Of a stretch of DNA of 64,000 nucleotides, positions 1 to 9,784 are shown in pieces. Location: positions 1 through 64,000 of the forward strand of contig JACPXK010000061.1 of the NCBI GenBank assembly GCA_016196565.1, read 5' to 3'. This DNA is from Candidatus Omnitrophota bacterium. Lineage in GTDB: Bacteria > Omnitrophota > Omnitrophia > Omnitrophales > Aquincolibacteriaceae. Numbering within the stretch: position 1 is the first letter of the stretch; the number at the start of each line of letters is the position of its first letter. A model generated the notes under the pieces. That model was not told where the DNA came from, ran no database searches, and saw only the letters and a list, made by a program, of their open reading frames with translations. The translations under genes and the position numbers were made by a program.

Positions 1-2390
1 GGTAATTTAACCAACCAAGTGCGTAACATTGCCAAGGTGACGACCGCCATTGCTAAAGGTGACCTTTCTCAAAAGATCACGGTGGATGCCAAAGGTGAAA
101 TTTTCGAACTTAAAAACACGATTAACATCATGGTAGATCAGCTGAATTCATTCGCCGCTGAAGTGACTCGCGTGGCCAAGGAAGTAGGAACCGAAGGAAA
201 ACTCGGCGGACAAGCCGATGTGAAAGGTGTGTCAGGAACTTGGAAAGACTTGACCGATAACGTGAACGTCTTGGCCGGTAATTTGACGAATCAAGTGCGT
301 AACATTGCGAAGGTGTCTATCGCTGTGGCCAAAGGCGACCTTTCTCAAAAGATCACGGTGGATGCCAAAGGTGAAATTTTCGAACTTAAAAACACCATCA
401 ATATTATGGTGGATCAATTAAATTCTTTCGCGGCTGAAGTGACTCGTGTGGCCAAGGAAGTAGGAACGGAAGGAAAACTTGGCGGACAAGCTGACGTGAA
501 AGGTGTGTCGGGAACTTGGAAAGACTTGACCGATAACGTGAACGTTTTGGCCGGTAATTTAACCAACCAAGTGCGTAACATTGCTAAGGTGACGACCGCC
601 ATTGCTAAAGGGGACCTCTCTCAAAAGATCACGGTGGATGCCAAAGGCGAAATCTTGGAACTTAAGAACACCATTAATATTATGGTGGATCAATTGAACT
701 CCTTCGCGGCTGAAGTGACTCGTGTGGCCAAAGAAGTAGGAACAGAAGGAAAGCTTGGCGGACAAGCGAATGTGAAAGGTGTGTCGGGAACTTGGAAAGA
801 CTTAACCGATAACGTGAACGTGCTGGCCGGTAATTTAACGAATCAAGTGCGTAATATCGCGAAGGTATCTACGGCCATCGCCAAAGGGGACCTTTCTCAA
901 AAGATTACGGTGGATGCCAAAGGCGAAATTTTCGAACTTAAAAACACGATTAATATCATGGTGGATCAATTAAATTCATTTGCGGCTGAAGTGACTCGCG
1001 TGGCCAACGAAGTAGGAACAGAAGGAAATCTCGGCGGACAAGCCTATGTGAAAGGTGTGTCGGGAACCTGGAAAGACTTAACCGATAACGTGAATTTCAT
1101 GGCCGGTAATTTGACCAAACAAGTACGCGGTATTGTCAAAGTCGTGACGGCTGTGGCCAACGGTGACTTGTCACAAAAATTCGTCCTTGAAGCCAAAGGA
1201 GAAGTGGCCGCTTTGGCTGAGACGATCAATAACATGACCGATACACTTAGAACCTTCGCCGACCAAGTGACTACAGTGGCCCGCGAAGTAGGTATTGAAG
1301 GAAAACTCGGCGGACAAGCCAAGGTGCCGGGCGCTGCCGGAACTTGGAAAGACTTAACCGATAACGTGAACGTCTTGGCCGGTAATTTAACGAATCAAGT
1401 GCGTAATATTGCCAAGGTGACGATTGCTGTGGCCAAAGGCGACCTTTCTCAAAAGATCACGGTGGATGCCAAAGGCGAAATCTTGGAACTTAAAAACACC
1501 ATCAATATTATGGTGGATCAATTGAATTCCTTCGCGGCTGAAGTGACTCGTGTGGCCAAGGAAGTAGGAACGGAAGGAAAACTCGGTGGACAAGCCGACG
1601 TACGCGGAGTTTCCGGAACTTGGAAAGACTTGACCGATAACGTGAATTTTATGGCCGGAAATCTGACCAAACAAGTGCGCGGTATTGTCAAAGTCGTGAC
1701 GGCTGTAGCCAACGGAGACTTGTCACAAAAATTCGTCCTTGAAGCCAAAGGAGAAGTGGCCGCCTTGGCTGAGACGATTAATAACATGACCGATACGCTC
1801 CGAACCTTTGCCGACCAAGTGACTACGGTGGCCCGTGAAGTAGGAACGGAAGGAAAACTTGGCGGACAAGCCAAGGTGCCGGGCGCTGCCGGAACTTGGA
1901 AAGACTTGACCGATAACGTGAATTCCATGGCCAGCAACCTTACCAAACAAGTACGCGGTATTGTCAAAGTCGTGACGGCTGTGGCCAACGGTGACTTGTC
2001 ACAAAAATTCGTCCTTGAAGCCAAAGGAGAAGTGGCCGCCTTGGCTGAGACGATCAATAACATGACCGATACACTGAGAACCTTTGCCGACCAAGTGACT
2101 ACGGTGGCCCGCGAAGTAGGAACGGAAGGAAAACTCGGCGGACAAGCCAAGGTGCCGGGCGCTGCCGGAACTTGGAAAGACTTAACTGATAACGTGAATC
2201 AGCTTGCCGGTAATTTGACTTCGCAAGTGCGTGCGATTGCCGAAGTGTCCACGGCTGTCACAAAAGGTGACCTCACCCGGTCCATCACCGTGGAAGCGCA
2301 AGGAGAAGTTGCTGCGCTTAAAGACAATATTAATCAGATGATCGGAAATCTCAAAGAAACCACGGAAAAAAATAACGAACAAGACTGGCT
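1..2390 (+). repeat. Tandem 276-bp repeats encoding nine HAMP units
   Basis: Units begin at 19, 295, 571, 847, 1123, 1399, 1675, 1951 and 2227, an exact 276-bp (92-residue) period. Two subtypes occur: an Asn type (VRNIAKV...AKGDLSQKI; units 1-4 and 6) and a Gly type (VRGIVKV...ANGDLSQKF; units 5, 7 and 8). The ninth unit is more diverged and leads into the GAF region. The near identity between units suggests recent duplication or gene conversion. Copy number may vary between strains, and short-read assembly could miscount it. Confidence 0.95.
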
Positions 2391-4233
2391 CAAAACCAAC
2401 CTGGCCAAATTTTCCGGCATGATGCAAGGTCAAAGAAGTATCGGCGCTGTGGCCCAACTCATTATGTCCGAACTTACGCCGCTCGTGGATGCCCGGCACG
2501 GCACATTTTTCATGATGGAACAAGAAAAGAATGAGGAAGAACCCATTTTGAAAATGATTGCCAGCTATGCTTTCAACACACGCAAAAATATTTCCAATCA
2601 GTTCCGCCTTAAAGAAGGCTTGGTGGGACAGTGTGCCTTTGAGAAAAAGAGAATTCTTTTGACTACCGCTCCGGAGGATTACATCACCATCCGGTCCAGT
2701 TTGGGAGAATCAAAACCGAATTATATTTTGGTTCTGCCGGTTCTGTTTGAAAACGAGCTGAGAGCGGTGGTCGAACTAGCTTCCTTCAAACCTTTTTCGG
2801 ACAACTACCTGAACTTTCTGGATCAGCTCTCAGACATCATCGGTGTCACGCTGAACGTGATTTCGTCCAGTACCCGGACGGAAGAATTGCTGCAAGAAGT
2901 GAAAAGATCCAACGCTGAACTCGAAGCGCAAGCCAAAGAACTCGAAGACAAGGCAAAACTTCTCGAAGTCAAAAACCGCGAAGTCGAATTGGCCAGCCAA
3001 TCCTTGGAGGAAAAGGCGGAACAGTTGTCTTTGATTTCAAAATACAAATCCGAATTTTTGGCCAATATGTCGCATGAACTGCGGACACCTCTCAACAGCC
3101 TTTTGATTCTCTCGAAAATTCTCTCGGAGAATAAAGAAAAAAACCTTAGCACGGAACAGGTTAAATTTGCCAATACGGTTTACTCAGCCGGCTGCGATCT
3201 TTTGAGCTTGATCAATGAAATTCTCGATCTCTCCAAAGTGGAAGCCGGGAAGATTACGATCGATCCGAAAGAATTCATGCTCACCGACATCAAGGGCTAT
3301 CTTGAACAAACCTTCGGACCGGTTGCCGAACACAAAGGCTTGCAATTCAGCATTGATCTGGATAAAAATCTGCCGGAAGGCATGGCGACGGATTTGAGCC
3401 GCTTGCAGCAGATTTTGAAAAACCTCCTTTCCAATGCCTTCAAATTTACAGAAAAAGGAAAAGTCAGCATGACGATTTCGGCGGCAGAGCGCGAAGACGG
3501 ATTTGGAATCAGCGCGCTTGATCAAAGCCAGAAAGTCATTGCCTTTTCCGTGTCCGATACGGGAATTGGAATTCCTTTGGAGAAGCAGAAGCTCATCTTT
3601 GAGGCATTTCAACAGGCGGATGGGACTACCAGCAGAAAATACGGCGGAACGGGACTTGGCCTTACCATCAGCCGTGAAATCGCCAATCTGCTCGGAGGAT
3701 TCATCGAAGTTAAAAGTTCTCCGACGGAAGGAAGCACCTTCACGCTTTATTTGCCGGCCAAATATGTCTCGACAACTCCGGGACTCCGGCAAACCACGAT
3801 TGAGCAAAGCCGTGAAGTTCCGCCTTTGCCGGAAGGGGCCAGCTTTGAAGGCAGCAAGATTCTCATCATTGATGATGACGTGCGTAATATCTTCGCCATC
3901 CGCAGTGTTTTGGAATCGCGCCATATCAAGGTCCTCTATTCCCACAATGGCAAAGAAGGAATCGACCTGTTGAAGGAAAACGACGATGTGAATTTGATTC
4001 TCATGGATATCATGATGCCCGGCATGGATGGGTTTGAGGCCATCAGCGTTATCCGCGGGATTTCGAATTTTAAAGAACTTCCGGTTCTTGCCCTGACGGC
4101 TAAAGCAATGAAAGGAGATCGGGAAAAGTGTTTGGCTGCGGGGGCCTCAGATTACATCACCAAACCCGTGGATCCGGATGAACTGCTCTCGATTATTTAC
4201 ACATGGCTTCAACAATCGTCCCCGGCGAAGTAA
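1..4233 (+). CDS. Hybrid sensor histidine kinase with a HAMP-domain array (5' end outside window)
   Basis: The frame is open from base 1 (Gly-Asn-Leu-Thr-Asn-Gln), so the true start lies upstream; the GTG at 19 is just a Val codon inside a repeat. The visible part has nine HAMP units of 92 residues, then a GAF-like domain (about 2400-2870), a coiled coil rich in Glu/Lys/Leu, a HisKA domain with the phospho-acceptor His in [11 protein letters not shown] (near 3070), a HATPase_c domain (DTGIGIP, GGTGLGL near 3560-3670) and a C-terminal receiver (IIDDD near 3870, [12 protein letters not shown] near 4000, TKP near 4160). This order resembles the Nik1-type group III hybrid kinases, in which HAMP arrays relay osmotic or envelope stress. 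No membrane segment is seen in the visible part. It is followed by two more two-component genes, so it is probably the top of a local phosphorelay. Confidence 0.93.
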   Translation, partial: GNLTNQVRNIAKVTTAIAKGDLSQKITVDAKGEIFELKNTINIMVDQLNSFAAEVTRVAKEVGTEGKLGGQADVKGVSGTWKDLTDNVNVLAGNLTNQVRNIAKVSIAVAKGDLSQKITVDAKGEIFELKNTINIMVDQLNSFAAEVTRVAKEVGTEGKLGGQADVKGVSGTWKDLTDNVNVLAGNLTNQVRNIAKVTTAIAKGDLSQKITVDAKGEILELKNTINIMVDQLNSFAAEVTRVAKEVGTEGKLGGQANVKGVSGTWKDLTDNVNVLAGNLTNQVRNIAKVSTAIAKGDLSQKITVDAKGEIFELKNTINIMVDQLNSFAAEVTRVANEVGTEGNLGGQAYVKGVSGTWKDLTDNVNFMAGNLTKQVRGIVKVVTAVANGDLSQKFVLEAKGEVAALAETINNMTDTLRTFADQVTTVAREVGIEGKLGGQAKVPGAAGTWKDLTDNVNVLAGNLTNQVRNIAKVTIAVAKGDLSQKITVDAKGEILELKNTINIMVDQLNSFAAEVTRVAKEVGTEGKLGGQADVRGVSGTWKDLTDNVNFMAGNLTKQVRGIVKVVTAVANGDLSQKFVLEAKGEVAALAETINNMTDTLRTFADQVTTVAREVGTEGKLGGQAKVPGAAGTWKDLTDNVNSMASNLTKQVRGIVKVVTAVANGDLSQKFVLEAKGEVAALAETINNMTDTLRTFADQVTTVAREVGTEGKLGGQAKVPGAAGTWKDLTDNVNQLAGNLTSQVRAIAEVSTAVTKGDLTRSITVEAQGEVAALKDNINQMIGNLKETTEKNNEQDWLKTNLAKFSGMMQGQRSIGAVAQLIMSELTPLVDARHGTFFMMEQEKNEEEPILKMIASYAFNTRKNISNQFRLKEGLVGQCAFEKKRILLTTAPEDYITIRSSLGESKPNYILVLPVLFENELRAVVELASFKPFSDNYLNFLDQLSDIIGVTLNVISSSTRTEELLQEVKRSNAELEAQAKELEDKAKLLEVKNREVELASQSLEEKAEQLSLISKYKSEFLANMSHELRTPLNSLLILSKILSENKEKNLSTEQVKFANTVYSAGCDLLSLINEILDLSKVEAGKITIDPKEFMLTDIKGYLEQTFGPVAEHKGLQFSIDLDKNLPEGMATDLSRLQQILKNLLSNAFKFTEKGKVSMTISAAEREDGFGISALDQSQKVIAFSVSDTGIGIPLEKQKLIFEAFQQADGTTSRKYGGTGLGLTISREIANLLGGFIEVKSSPTEGSTFTLYLPAKYVSTTPGLRQTTIEQSREVPPLPEGASFEGSKILIIDDDVRNIFAIRSVLESRHIKVLYSHNGKEGIDLLKENDDVNLILMDIMMPGMDGFEAISVIRGISNFKELPVLALTAKAMKGDREKCLAAGASDYITKPVDPDELLSIIYTWLQQSSPAK

Positions 4234-4238
4234 ATAAA

Positions 4239-5399
4239 ATGCAGGCGGAGGTGAAAGTGGTGGAGGACATTCTCGCCAAAAGGAAGAAAGTCAATGTTTT
4301 GGTGGTGGATGACAGGCCGGACGGCTTGGTGGCTATCGAAGCCGTCCTGTCATCCGATTATCATCTGGTCTCTGCGAGTTCCGGCCAAGAAGCTTTGTCC
4401 TATCTTTTTCAATATGAGTTTGCTTTGATCCTGCTGGATGTTCAAATGCCTGGAATGGACGGTTTTGAAACTGCCCGTATCATTAAAGATCATGGGGATT
4501 GGAAGCATATTCCCATCGTTTTCTTAACGGCCATTAACAAAGACATTGCCCATATTTACAAAGGCTATGAATGCGGGGCGGTGGATTATTTATTCAAGCC
4601 TTTTGATCCGTGGGTATTAAAGTCCAAAGTAGGCGTCTTTGCCGAGCTCTTCCTTAAAAACCAAATGATTAAAGAACAATCTAAATTGCTATCTTCAACC
4701 AATAAAGCTTTACAGATCGAAATGGCCGAAAGGATGAAGATGCAAAAGGAAATTTTGGAGGTCCGGGACCGGGAACAAAAAAGAATCGGACAGGATTTGC
4801 ATGACGGTCTTGCCCAGCAGCTGGCTGCCATTTCTTTTGTGGGTAAAGTTTTACAGCGTAAACTTGAAACCCAGGGGAATCCCGAGGCTTTTCGCGCGGG
4901 CGAAATTATGGAACTGGTACGAAATTCGATTTATGAAACCAAGAGGATAGCGCGGGGGTTTTATCCTATCGAACTTGAAAAGCACGGTCTTTTTTCCGCC
5001 TTGCAGGAACTGGCGATCAACACCCAAAAACAGTTTCGCGTTGTCTGTGAATGCCAATTTGATGATTCGACCCAAATCGACGATAAAGATTTTGCCATTC
5101 ATCTTTACCGCATCAGCCAGGAAGCGGTTCATAACGCCATCAAACACGGACAAGCCAAACGAATTCTTATCTCATCGGGAAGATCTAACGGACATATTCA
5201 TTTTTCCGTTTATGATGACGGCCGCGGTATTGAAAACGAAGCCGTCGCAGCGGCCGCGGAAGGCATGGGTATTCGCAATATGAATTATCGCGCCAAGATG
5301 ATCGGCGCTTCACTGTCCATCGAACGTCAGGAGGGCGGAGGAACGGTCGTCAATTGCGTAATCCACGATGAAGCCATGAACATGTGCAAAGGGGATTGA
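4239..5399 (+). CDS. Response regulator-histidine kinase (REC + HisKA_3 + HATPase)
   Basis: An N-terminal receiver (VLVVDDRPDG; phospho-acceptor Asp in LLDVQMPGMDGF; FKPFDP) is followed by a coiled coil and a NarX/DegS-type kinase core. That core has the H-box RIGQDLHDGLAQQL, an N-box-like EAVHNAIKHG, DDGRGI, and GMGIRNM at the C-terminus. The start chosen is the ATG at 4239, six bases past the upstream stop; an in-frame ATG at 4203 would overlap the preceding gene by 31 bp and has no better ribosome site. The product should be cytoplasmic, since no membrane segment or sensor domain is visible; it probably receives its signal through its receiver from the upstream hybrid kinase and phosphorylates the receiver protein encoded next. 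The gene ends one base before that next gene. Confidence 0.9.
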   Translation: MQAEVKVVEDILAKRKKVNVLVVDDRPDGLVAIEAVLSSDYHLVSASSGQEALSYLFQYEFALILLDVQMPGMDGFETARIIKDHGDWKHIPIVFLTAINKDIAHIYKGYECGAVDYLFKPFDPWVLKSKVGVFAELFLKNQMIKEQSKLLSSTNKALQIEMAERMKMQKEILEVRDREQKRIGQDLHDGLAQQLAAISFVGKVLQRKLETQGNPEAFRAGEIMELVRNSIYETKRIARGFYPIELEKHGLFSALQELAINTQKQFRVVCECQFDDSTQIDDKDFAIHLYRISQEAVHNAIKHGQAKRILISSGRSNGHIHFSVYDDGRGIENEAVAAAAEGMGIRNMNYRAKMIGASLSIERQEGGGTVVNCVIHDEAMNMCKGD

Positions 5400-5400
5400 T

Positions 5401-5817
5401 ATGGAATCAAATACGGGATCCTTAGACACGATGATCAAAATTTTGATTGTGGACGACAACACCATTATCCGCAAATACATTTCTCATTTGATCCAGCTGG
5501 AACCGGACCTGAAGGTTTGCGCCGAAGCGTGGAATGAAAAAAGCGCCCTTCAAGCTATCGAAGAGCATAAGCCGGACGTGGTTCTGGTGGATATTTCTTT
5601 CGGCGGTAATGAAGCGGGAATTGATTTGATGAAAGAAATCAGTACCCGGTACGCTAACCTGCCGATGCTGGCGCTTTCCCTTCATGAAGAAACTCTTTAT
5701 GTGGAACGAGCCCTTAATGCCGGTGCCCGGGGATATTTGATGAAGCAAGAGGCCCCGGACCATCTGGCTGATGCTATTCATCAAATCCTCAGCGGCAATC
5801 GTTACGTCCATAGTTAA
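5401..5817 (+). CDS. Stand-alone response regulator receiver (NarL type without HTH)
   Basis: The 138-residue product is a single receiver domain. Acidic residues are in ILIVDDN, the phospho-acceptor Asp is in VVLVDISF, and the conserved Lys is in GYLMKQEA. The sequence reads like the receiver of a NarL/FixJ regulator, but the stop comes right after the last receiver helix (GNRYVHS), where the linker to the LuxR-type helix-turn-helix usually begins. I see no helix-turn-helix in any frame of the 135 bases that follow. AAAGGGG lies upstream of the ATG at 5401; a second in-frame ATG at 5431 starts right at the domain. It is the likely output or phosphotransfer partner of the two kinases upstream. 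Confidence 0.88.
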   Translation: MESNTGSLDTMIKILIVDDNTIIRKYISHLIQLEPDLKVCAEAWNEKSALQAIEEHKPDVVLVDISFGGNEAGIDLMKEISTRYANLPMLALSLHEETLYVERALNAGARGYLMKQEAPDHLADAIHQILSGNRYVHS

Positions 5818-5841
5818 ACGTTTCTCGTTCCTACTTCCTGA

Positions 5842-5871
5842 TCGAACGAGCTTCGGTCTCGTTTGACTTTT
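5842..5871 (+). terminator. Candidate intrinsic terminator after the two-component genes
   Basis: A 9-bp stem (TCGAACGAG with CTCGTTTGA, one G-T wobble) encloses a 7-base loop and is followed by CTTTTGT. It sits 24 bases after the receiver gene stop and before the promoter of the next gene. Confidence 0.6.
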
Positions 5872-5896
5872 GTCCTATCCCTGTCTTTAAATTCGA

Positions 5897-5926
5897 CTGG
5901 CAATACCGGGTTATAGTTAATATAAT
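5897..5926 (+). promoter_or_regulatory. Sigma-70-type promoter for the small helical protein
   Basis: CTGGCA (5897-5902) and a perfect TATAAT (5921-5926) are separated by 18 bases. AAAGGAGGA follows just before the ATG at 5953, so this gene has its own promoter and a strong ribosome binding site. Confidence 0.65.
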
Positions 5927-5952
5927 GACGCCTTTGAAAAAGGAGGACCATT

Positions 5953-6282
5953 ATGACTAAGAAGACTTTATACGATAGAGCAGAAAAGGCGATTAATCAG
6001 GCTTTCGAATCGGCAAAGCAATCCGCTAAAGTGGTGTCTCAAAAGGCGGGAGAAACTGCCCATTTGACCAAACTTCTCGTGGAAAAAATGACGCTGGAAC
6101 ATCAAGTTTCAAAAAAATTTGCCAAACTCGGCAGCCGTGTTTATGAAAAGGCGGTGCGGGAAGGCAAAGATATTTCAGCCGGGGATGACGAAATCAGCAA
6201 TTTGATTGAGGAAGCCAGAAGGCTGGACCTGGAACTTTCCCGGGTCGAAGCCGCACTTGAGGCAGAACGAAAACAGAAATAA
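5953..6282 (+). CDS. Small helical, coiled-coil hypothetical protein
   Basis: The 109-residue product is almost entirely charged amphipathic helix, rich in Ala, Lys and Glu, with heptad-like spacing in the C-terminal half (NLIEEARRLDLELSRVEAALEAE). It has no signal peptide, membrane segment or recognisable catalytic motif. AAAGGAGGA sits six bases before the ATG. The look is that of small stress-associated or apolipoprotein-like helical proteins (YtxH-like in style), but I do not recognise a family. It ends five bases before the tRNA gene, so the two may be co-transcribed. Confidence 0.8.
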   Translation: MTKKTLYDRAEKAINQAFESAKQSAKVVSQKAGETAHLTKLLVEKMTLEHQVSKKFAKLGSRVYEKAVREGKDISAGDDEISNLIEEARRLDLELSRVEAALEAERKQK

Positions 6283-6287
6283 TTCAA

Positions 6288-6372
6288 GCGAGCGTGGCGA
6301 AATTGGCAGACGCACCATCTTGAGGGGGTGGCGCCGTAAGGCATACAGGTTCAAGTCCTGTCGCTCGCACCA
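6288..6372 (+). tRNA. tRNA-Leu (anticodon GAG)
   Basis: The acceptor stem is GCGAGCG (6288-6294) with CGCTCGC (6362-6368), followed by an encoded ACCA. The anticodon stem CCATC/GGTGG holds the loop TTGAGGG, so the anticodon is GAG. A long variable arm (class II) and the T-arm ACAGG-TTCAAGT-CCTGT are present. Confidence 0.95.
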
Positions 6373-6392
6373 ATTCCAATGAATTGGTACCA

Positions 6393-6424
6393 TGCCGTCA
6401 GGACTAAGGAAGTCCTGTACGGCA
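6393..6424 (+). repeat. Inverted repeat just downstream of tRNA-Leu
   Basis: TGCCGT-AGGACT pairs with AGTCCT-ACGGCA around a 5-base loop, with small internal bulges. A shorter inverted repeat CCAATTC/GAATTGG overlaps the tRNA 3' end at about 6370-6387. No T-run follows, so this is more likely an RNA-processing or REP-type hairpin than a terminator. Confidence 0.55.
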
Positions 6425-6440
6425 AGGCAGTTAGCAGCTT

Positions 6441-6504
6441 CGTCATTCTGAGGCCCGAAGGGCCGAAGAATCTCGCGAGATCCTTCGCTTCGCTCAGGAT
6501 GACG
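6441..6504 (+). repeat. REP-like palindrome, copy A
   Basis: This 64-bp imperfect palindrome has outer arms CGTCATTCTGAG and CTCAGGATGACG and an inner TCTCGCGAGA. The same outer arms recur at 54408-54470 and 57319-57384. Elements of this form are common dispersed intergenic repeats in environmental bacteria. Confidence 0.8.
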
Positions 6505-6543
6505 GGAAGAAACTTTCATCCGACGTTAACTTTTAAGGGATAA

Positions 6544-7902
6544 ATGATTCCTTCTCACATTTTTCGCGAATACGATATCCGGGGGCTCGCAGATACTGAG
6601 CTGACGGATGAAGTCTCGCGCGGTGTCGGACAAGCCTTCGCCACTCTTCTTGCGCGCGAAGGAAAAAAGAAAATTTCTGTTTCCTACGATCTTCGTAAAA
6701 GTTCCAAGCGAATTCAAAAAGCGTTAATCGAAGGCCTTACCGCCGGCGGCCTGACTATTCTCGATCTCGGCATGCTTCCCACGCCGCTTTTATATTTTTC
6801 CGTTTCTCATCTCAAACTCGACGGCGGAATTTCCATCACCGGCTCTCACAACCCCTCGGAATATAACGGTTTTAAGCTGCATTTGGCCGATCGCCCGTTT
6901 TTTGGCAGAGAGATTCAGGAATTAAAATCCATTATCGAGAAACAGGCATTTGCTCACCAAAAAGGCAAAATCGAAAAAGGGGATATTCTCCCGGCTTATT
7001 TGGAATATGTCAAAAACCTTTTCCATTTTAAAAAGAAACTGAGAGTGGTGATTGATGCCGGCCACGGCATGGCGGGCATGGTGGCACCAACGCTCATTAA
7101 AAGTTTGGGGCATGAAACAATTGAACTTTATACCAATCTGGATCCCGATTTTCCGGACCATCATCCCGACCCTTCTGTTCCCGATAATTTAAAAGACCTT
7201 CAGAAAAAAGTCATCGAAACCGGGGCCCATCTTGGAATCGGCTTTGACGGCGATGCCGACCGCATTGGGGTGGTCGATGAAAAAGGGCAGGTCATCTATG
7301 GGGATAAAATCCTCCTTCTTTACGCCCGCGCCATTTTGAAGAAAAAACCCGGGGCCACGATTATCGGCGATGTGAAATGTTCCCAGCAAATTTACGATGA
7401 TATTGCCAAGCACGGCGGCAAACCCCTCATGTGGAAAACCGGCCACTCCTTGATCAAAGCCAAGATGAAAGAGGTTCATGCGGAACTCGCCGGAGAAATG
7501 AGCGGGCATATGTTTTTTGTGGATCGCTGGTTCGGTTTTGACGATGCCATTTATGCCGCTTGCCGCATGCTTGAAATTGTGGACGAAAATCCACGGCCGC
7601 TTTCCTTGCTTCTCGGGGATTTGCCCCCGCTTGTTTCGACGCCGGAACTTCGCATCGAGTGCCCCGATGATAAAAAATTCCAAATTGTGGAACGGGCCGT
7701 CAAAGAATTCCAAAAAGAATATGAAGTCATTACGATTGACGGCGCCAGGATTCTCTTTAACGACGGAAGTTGGGGGCTTGTGCGCGCCTCAAACACCCAG
7801 CCCGTGCTTGTCATGCGTTTTGAAGCGCCGAATGAAAAACGATTGAAGGAAATTCGAACTCTCGTGGAAAATAAAATCAAAACATTGAGCCGCGCCTCCT
7901 GA
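6544..7902 (+). CDS. manB: Phosphomannomutase/phosphoglucomutase
   Basis: The 452-residue cytoplasmic enzyme interconverts hexose-6-phosphate and hexose-1-phosphate and here probably supplies mannose-1-phosphate. The alpha-D-phosphohexomutase signatures are in order: FREYDIRG at the N-terminus, the catalytic phosphoserine loop TGSHNPSEYNG, the metal-binding loop GFDGDADRIG, the substrate loop GEMSGH, and a C-terminal phosphate-binding RASNTQP. Length is normal for the family. AAGGGAT precedes the ATG. The stop overlaps the ATG of the guanylyltransferase gene, showing translational coupling and supporting the mannose specificity. Confidence 0.93.
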   Translation: MIPSHIFREYDIRGLADTELTDEVSRGVGQAFATLLAREGKKKISVSYDLRKSSKRIQKALIEGLTAGGLTILDLGMLPTPLLYFSVSHLKLDGGISITGSHNPSEYNGFKLHLADRPFFGREIQELKSIIEKQAFAHQKGKIEKGDILPAYLEYVKNLFHFKKKLRVVIDAGHGMAGMVAPTLIKSLGHETIELYTNLDPDFPDHHPDPSVPDNLKDLQKKVIETGAHLGIGFDGDADRIGVVDEKGQVIYGDKILLLYARAILKKKPGATIIGDVKCSQQIYDDIAKHGGKPLMWKTGHSLIKAKMKEVHAELAGEMSGHMFFVDRWFGFDDAIYAACRMLEIVDENPRPLSLLLGDLPPLVSTPELRIECPDDKKFQIVERAVKEFQKEYEVITIDGARILFNDGSWGLVRASNTQPVLVMRFEAPNEKRLKEIRTLVENKIKTLSRAS

Positions 7903-8966
7903 TGCTTTGGGCCCTGGTGATGGCCGGAGGGCAGGGAACCCGGTTCTGGCCTGAAAGCCGAGCGAAAAATCCCAAACAGTTTTTGCGTGTGATGGGAAAA
8001 AAGTCCCTCCTGGAACAAACCATTGCGCGCATACGCCCCGTCATTCCTCCTGGCCGTATTTTAGTCGTCACTCAAGAATCTAAAATGCGCGATGCCGCGC
8101 GTCACGCCAGAATTCCCGGTTCCAATATTATCGGCGAACCCGTCGGCCGCAATACGGCCCCCTGCGCCGCGCTTGCGGCGGCGCTTATCTTAAAAAAAGA
8201 TCCCGCCGCGATTTTGGCGATTCTTCCTTCCGATCATCATATTGAAAAAAGCGGTGTTTTTTCCCGGGCCCTCAAAGCCGCGGGAAAAATTGCGGACAAA
8301 CGGAGGCTGCCGGTCACTTTTGGCATTGAACCGGATTTCCCCCATACCGGATACGGCTATCTCGAAATCACAAAACAAGACGGTACGGCCGGCGGATTTA
8401 AAGTTTATCGTTTGAAACGTTTTCATGAAAAACCGGATTTGAAAAAAGCCAAGGCCTTTTTGAAAACCAAAAGATTCTACTGGAATAGCGGCATGTTTGT
8501 ATGGCGCGCGGATGAATTACTGGCCGCCGCCAAAAAATTTCTCCCGAGTGCCTGGCGTTTGGCGAATGAGATCGCGGCAGGCAGTAATTTAAAAGTCCAG
8601 ATGAAACGCCATTACGCCAAAATGCCGGATATCTCTATCGACTACGGACTGATGGAAAAAATGCGCGGTAAAATCCTTATGCTGCCCGTCAAAATGGGCT
8701 GGAATGACGTGGGGGATTGGAAAACGCTCGCCAAATATTGGCCCAAAGACGTTTCCGAAAACGCCCTTTTTGCCAAGACACTGATGATCGACAGCCGCGG
8801 CAATATTGTCAAAGGCCGTGAACGCCTCATTGTTTTTGTGGGCGTCAATGACTGCGTGGTGGTGGATACCGAGGACGCGCTTTTGGTTTGTTCCAAACAC
8901 AAGACCGAACATATACGCAAAGTGGTCGAGCATATCAAAGCCAAAAATTGGCATCAGTATTTGTGA
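7902..8966 (+). CDS. manC: Mannose-1-phosphate guanylyltransferase
   Basis: This 354-residue nucleotidyltransferase makes GDP-mannose from mannose-1-phosphate and GTP. The N-terminal VMAGGQGTRFWPESR is the pyrophosphorylase signature and is followed by KNPKQFL; GRNTAPCA, ILPSDHHI, FHEKP and YWNSGMFVW are all typical of the ManC/AlgA nucleotidyltransferase domain. The C-terminal phosphomannose isomerase domain of bifunctional AlgA-type proteins is absent. It starts within the stop of manB (TGATG), so the last two steps of GDP-mannose synthesis are coupled. GDP-mannose would feed glycan or envelope synthesis. Confidence 0.93.
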   Translation: MLWALVMAGGQGTRFWPESRAKNPKQFLRVMGKKSLLEQTIARIRPVIPPGRILVVTQESKMRDAARHARIPGSNIIGEPVGRNTAPCAALAAALILKKDPAAILAILPSDHHIEKSGVFSRALKAAGKIADKRRLPVTFGIEPDFPHTGYGYLEITKQDGTAGGFKVYRLKRFHEKPDLKKAKAFLKTKRFYWNSGMFVWRADELLAAAKKFLPSAWRLANEIAAGSNLKVQMKRHYAKMPDISIDYGLMEKMRGKILMLPVKMGWNDVGDWKTLAKYWPKDVSENALFAKTLMIDSRGNIVKGRERLIVFVGVNDCVVVDTEDALLVCSKHKTEHIRKVVEHIKAKNWHQYL

Positions 8967-9784
8967 TTTTTAAAACGATTCTTCTTGCGGTGATTCATGG
9001 GTTTACGGAGTTTTTGCCTGTCTCAAGCTCCGCCCATTTAATCCTGCTTGAAAAAGTTTTCGAATTTAAAATGAATCCGGACGTGGAATGGGCAGTGAAT
9101 TTGGCGGCGCTTTCCGTCATTTTGATTTATTTTCGCCGTGATCTTGCCGCCATGATCCGTCAAACCTTCATTTTTATGGGCAAATACCCGGCTTCCGAAA
9201 ACCGTGCCGAACTTGCCGACGAATATCCCCATGCCCTTCTTACCGGATTTATCCTTCTGGCGACCATTTCAACCGCCGCCCTGGGATTTATTTTCAAGGA
9301 TTTTTTCAAAACCGGATTTACTTCACTTTCCATGATATCGATTGCCTGGATGGTCATGGGCCTGGTGCTGATTTTCAGCAAAAAATTGGCGGGACATCCG
9401 CGTCCGCTTGATCTTATGAGCCATCGTGACTCTTTTATTATCGGCGTGGCACAGGGGATTTCATTCATTCCCGGGCTGTCCCGCTCGGGGGCTACCCTTT
9501 TTGCCGGCCAAGCCTGCGAAATTGAGATTAAAGATGCCGCAAGATTTTCTTTTCTTATTGCCATTCCGGTGATTCTTTGGAAAATGTTTACCTTGAAAGA
9601 TGATAGCGATTTTTCCCAGCTTGATTTAATTTCCTTTGCCGCGACGTTTTCCGCGGCTTTCATCGCAGGCTATTTAGCCCTTATGATTTTAATGTTCATG
9701 ATTCAAAATAAAAAATTTCATTGGTTCGGTTATTATTGTTTGACCATGGGAGCGATTCTGCTCGGCTACAGCTTGCTTTCATGA
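8963..9784 (+). CDS. uppP: Undecaprenyl-diphosphatase (UppP/BacA)
   Basis: This 273-residue polytopic membrane enzyme dephosphorylates undecaprenyl diphosphate to recycle the lipid carrier for wall and surface glycans. The family signatures GFTEFLPVSSSAHL near the N-terminus and PGLSRSGAT in the middle are intact, and hydrophobic helices fill the rest. The start chosen is GTG at 8963, which overlaps the manC stop (GTGA) and matches the normal family N-terminus; upstream in-frame codons would encode a poor leader inside manC. The position next to manB/manC fits a surface-glycan role. Confidence 0.9.
   Translation: MIFKTILLAVIHGFTEFLPVSSSAHLILLEKVFEFKMNPDVEWAVNLAALSVILIYFRRDLAAMIRQTFIFMGKYPASENRAELADEYPHALLTGFILLATISTAALGFIFKDFFKTGFTSLSMISIAWMVMGLVLIFSKKLAGHPRPLDLMSHRDSFIIGVAQGISFIPGLSRSGATLFAGQACEIEIKDAARFSFLIAIPVILWKMFTLKDDSDFSQLDLISFAATFSAAFIAGYLALMILMFMIQNKKFHWFGYYCLTMGAILLGYSLLS

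Noticed and set aside
1..2390. CRISPR array
   Set aside because: The 276-bp units are coding HAMP domains without short repeat-spacer structure.
6373..6543. A gene between tRNA-Leu and manB
   Set aside because: The stretch is filled by two inverted repeats and REP copy A; no frame with a ribosome site is seen.
8589..8954. Long antisense frames such as those inside manC, rlmI and the acyl-CoA dehydrogenase gene
   Set aside because: They mirror strong + strand genes, lack ribosome sites and have compositions typical of reverse-frame shadows.
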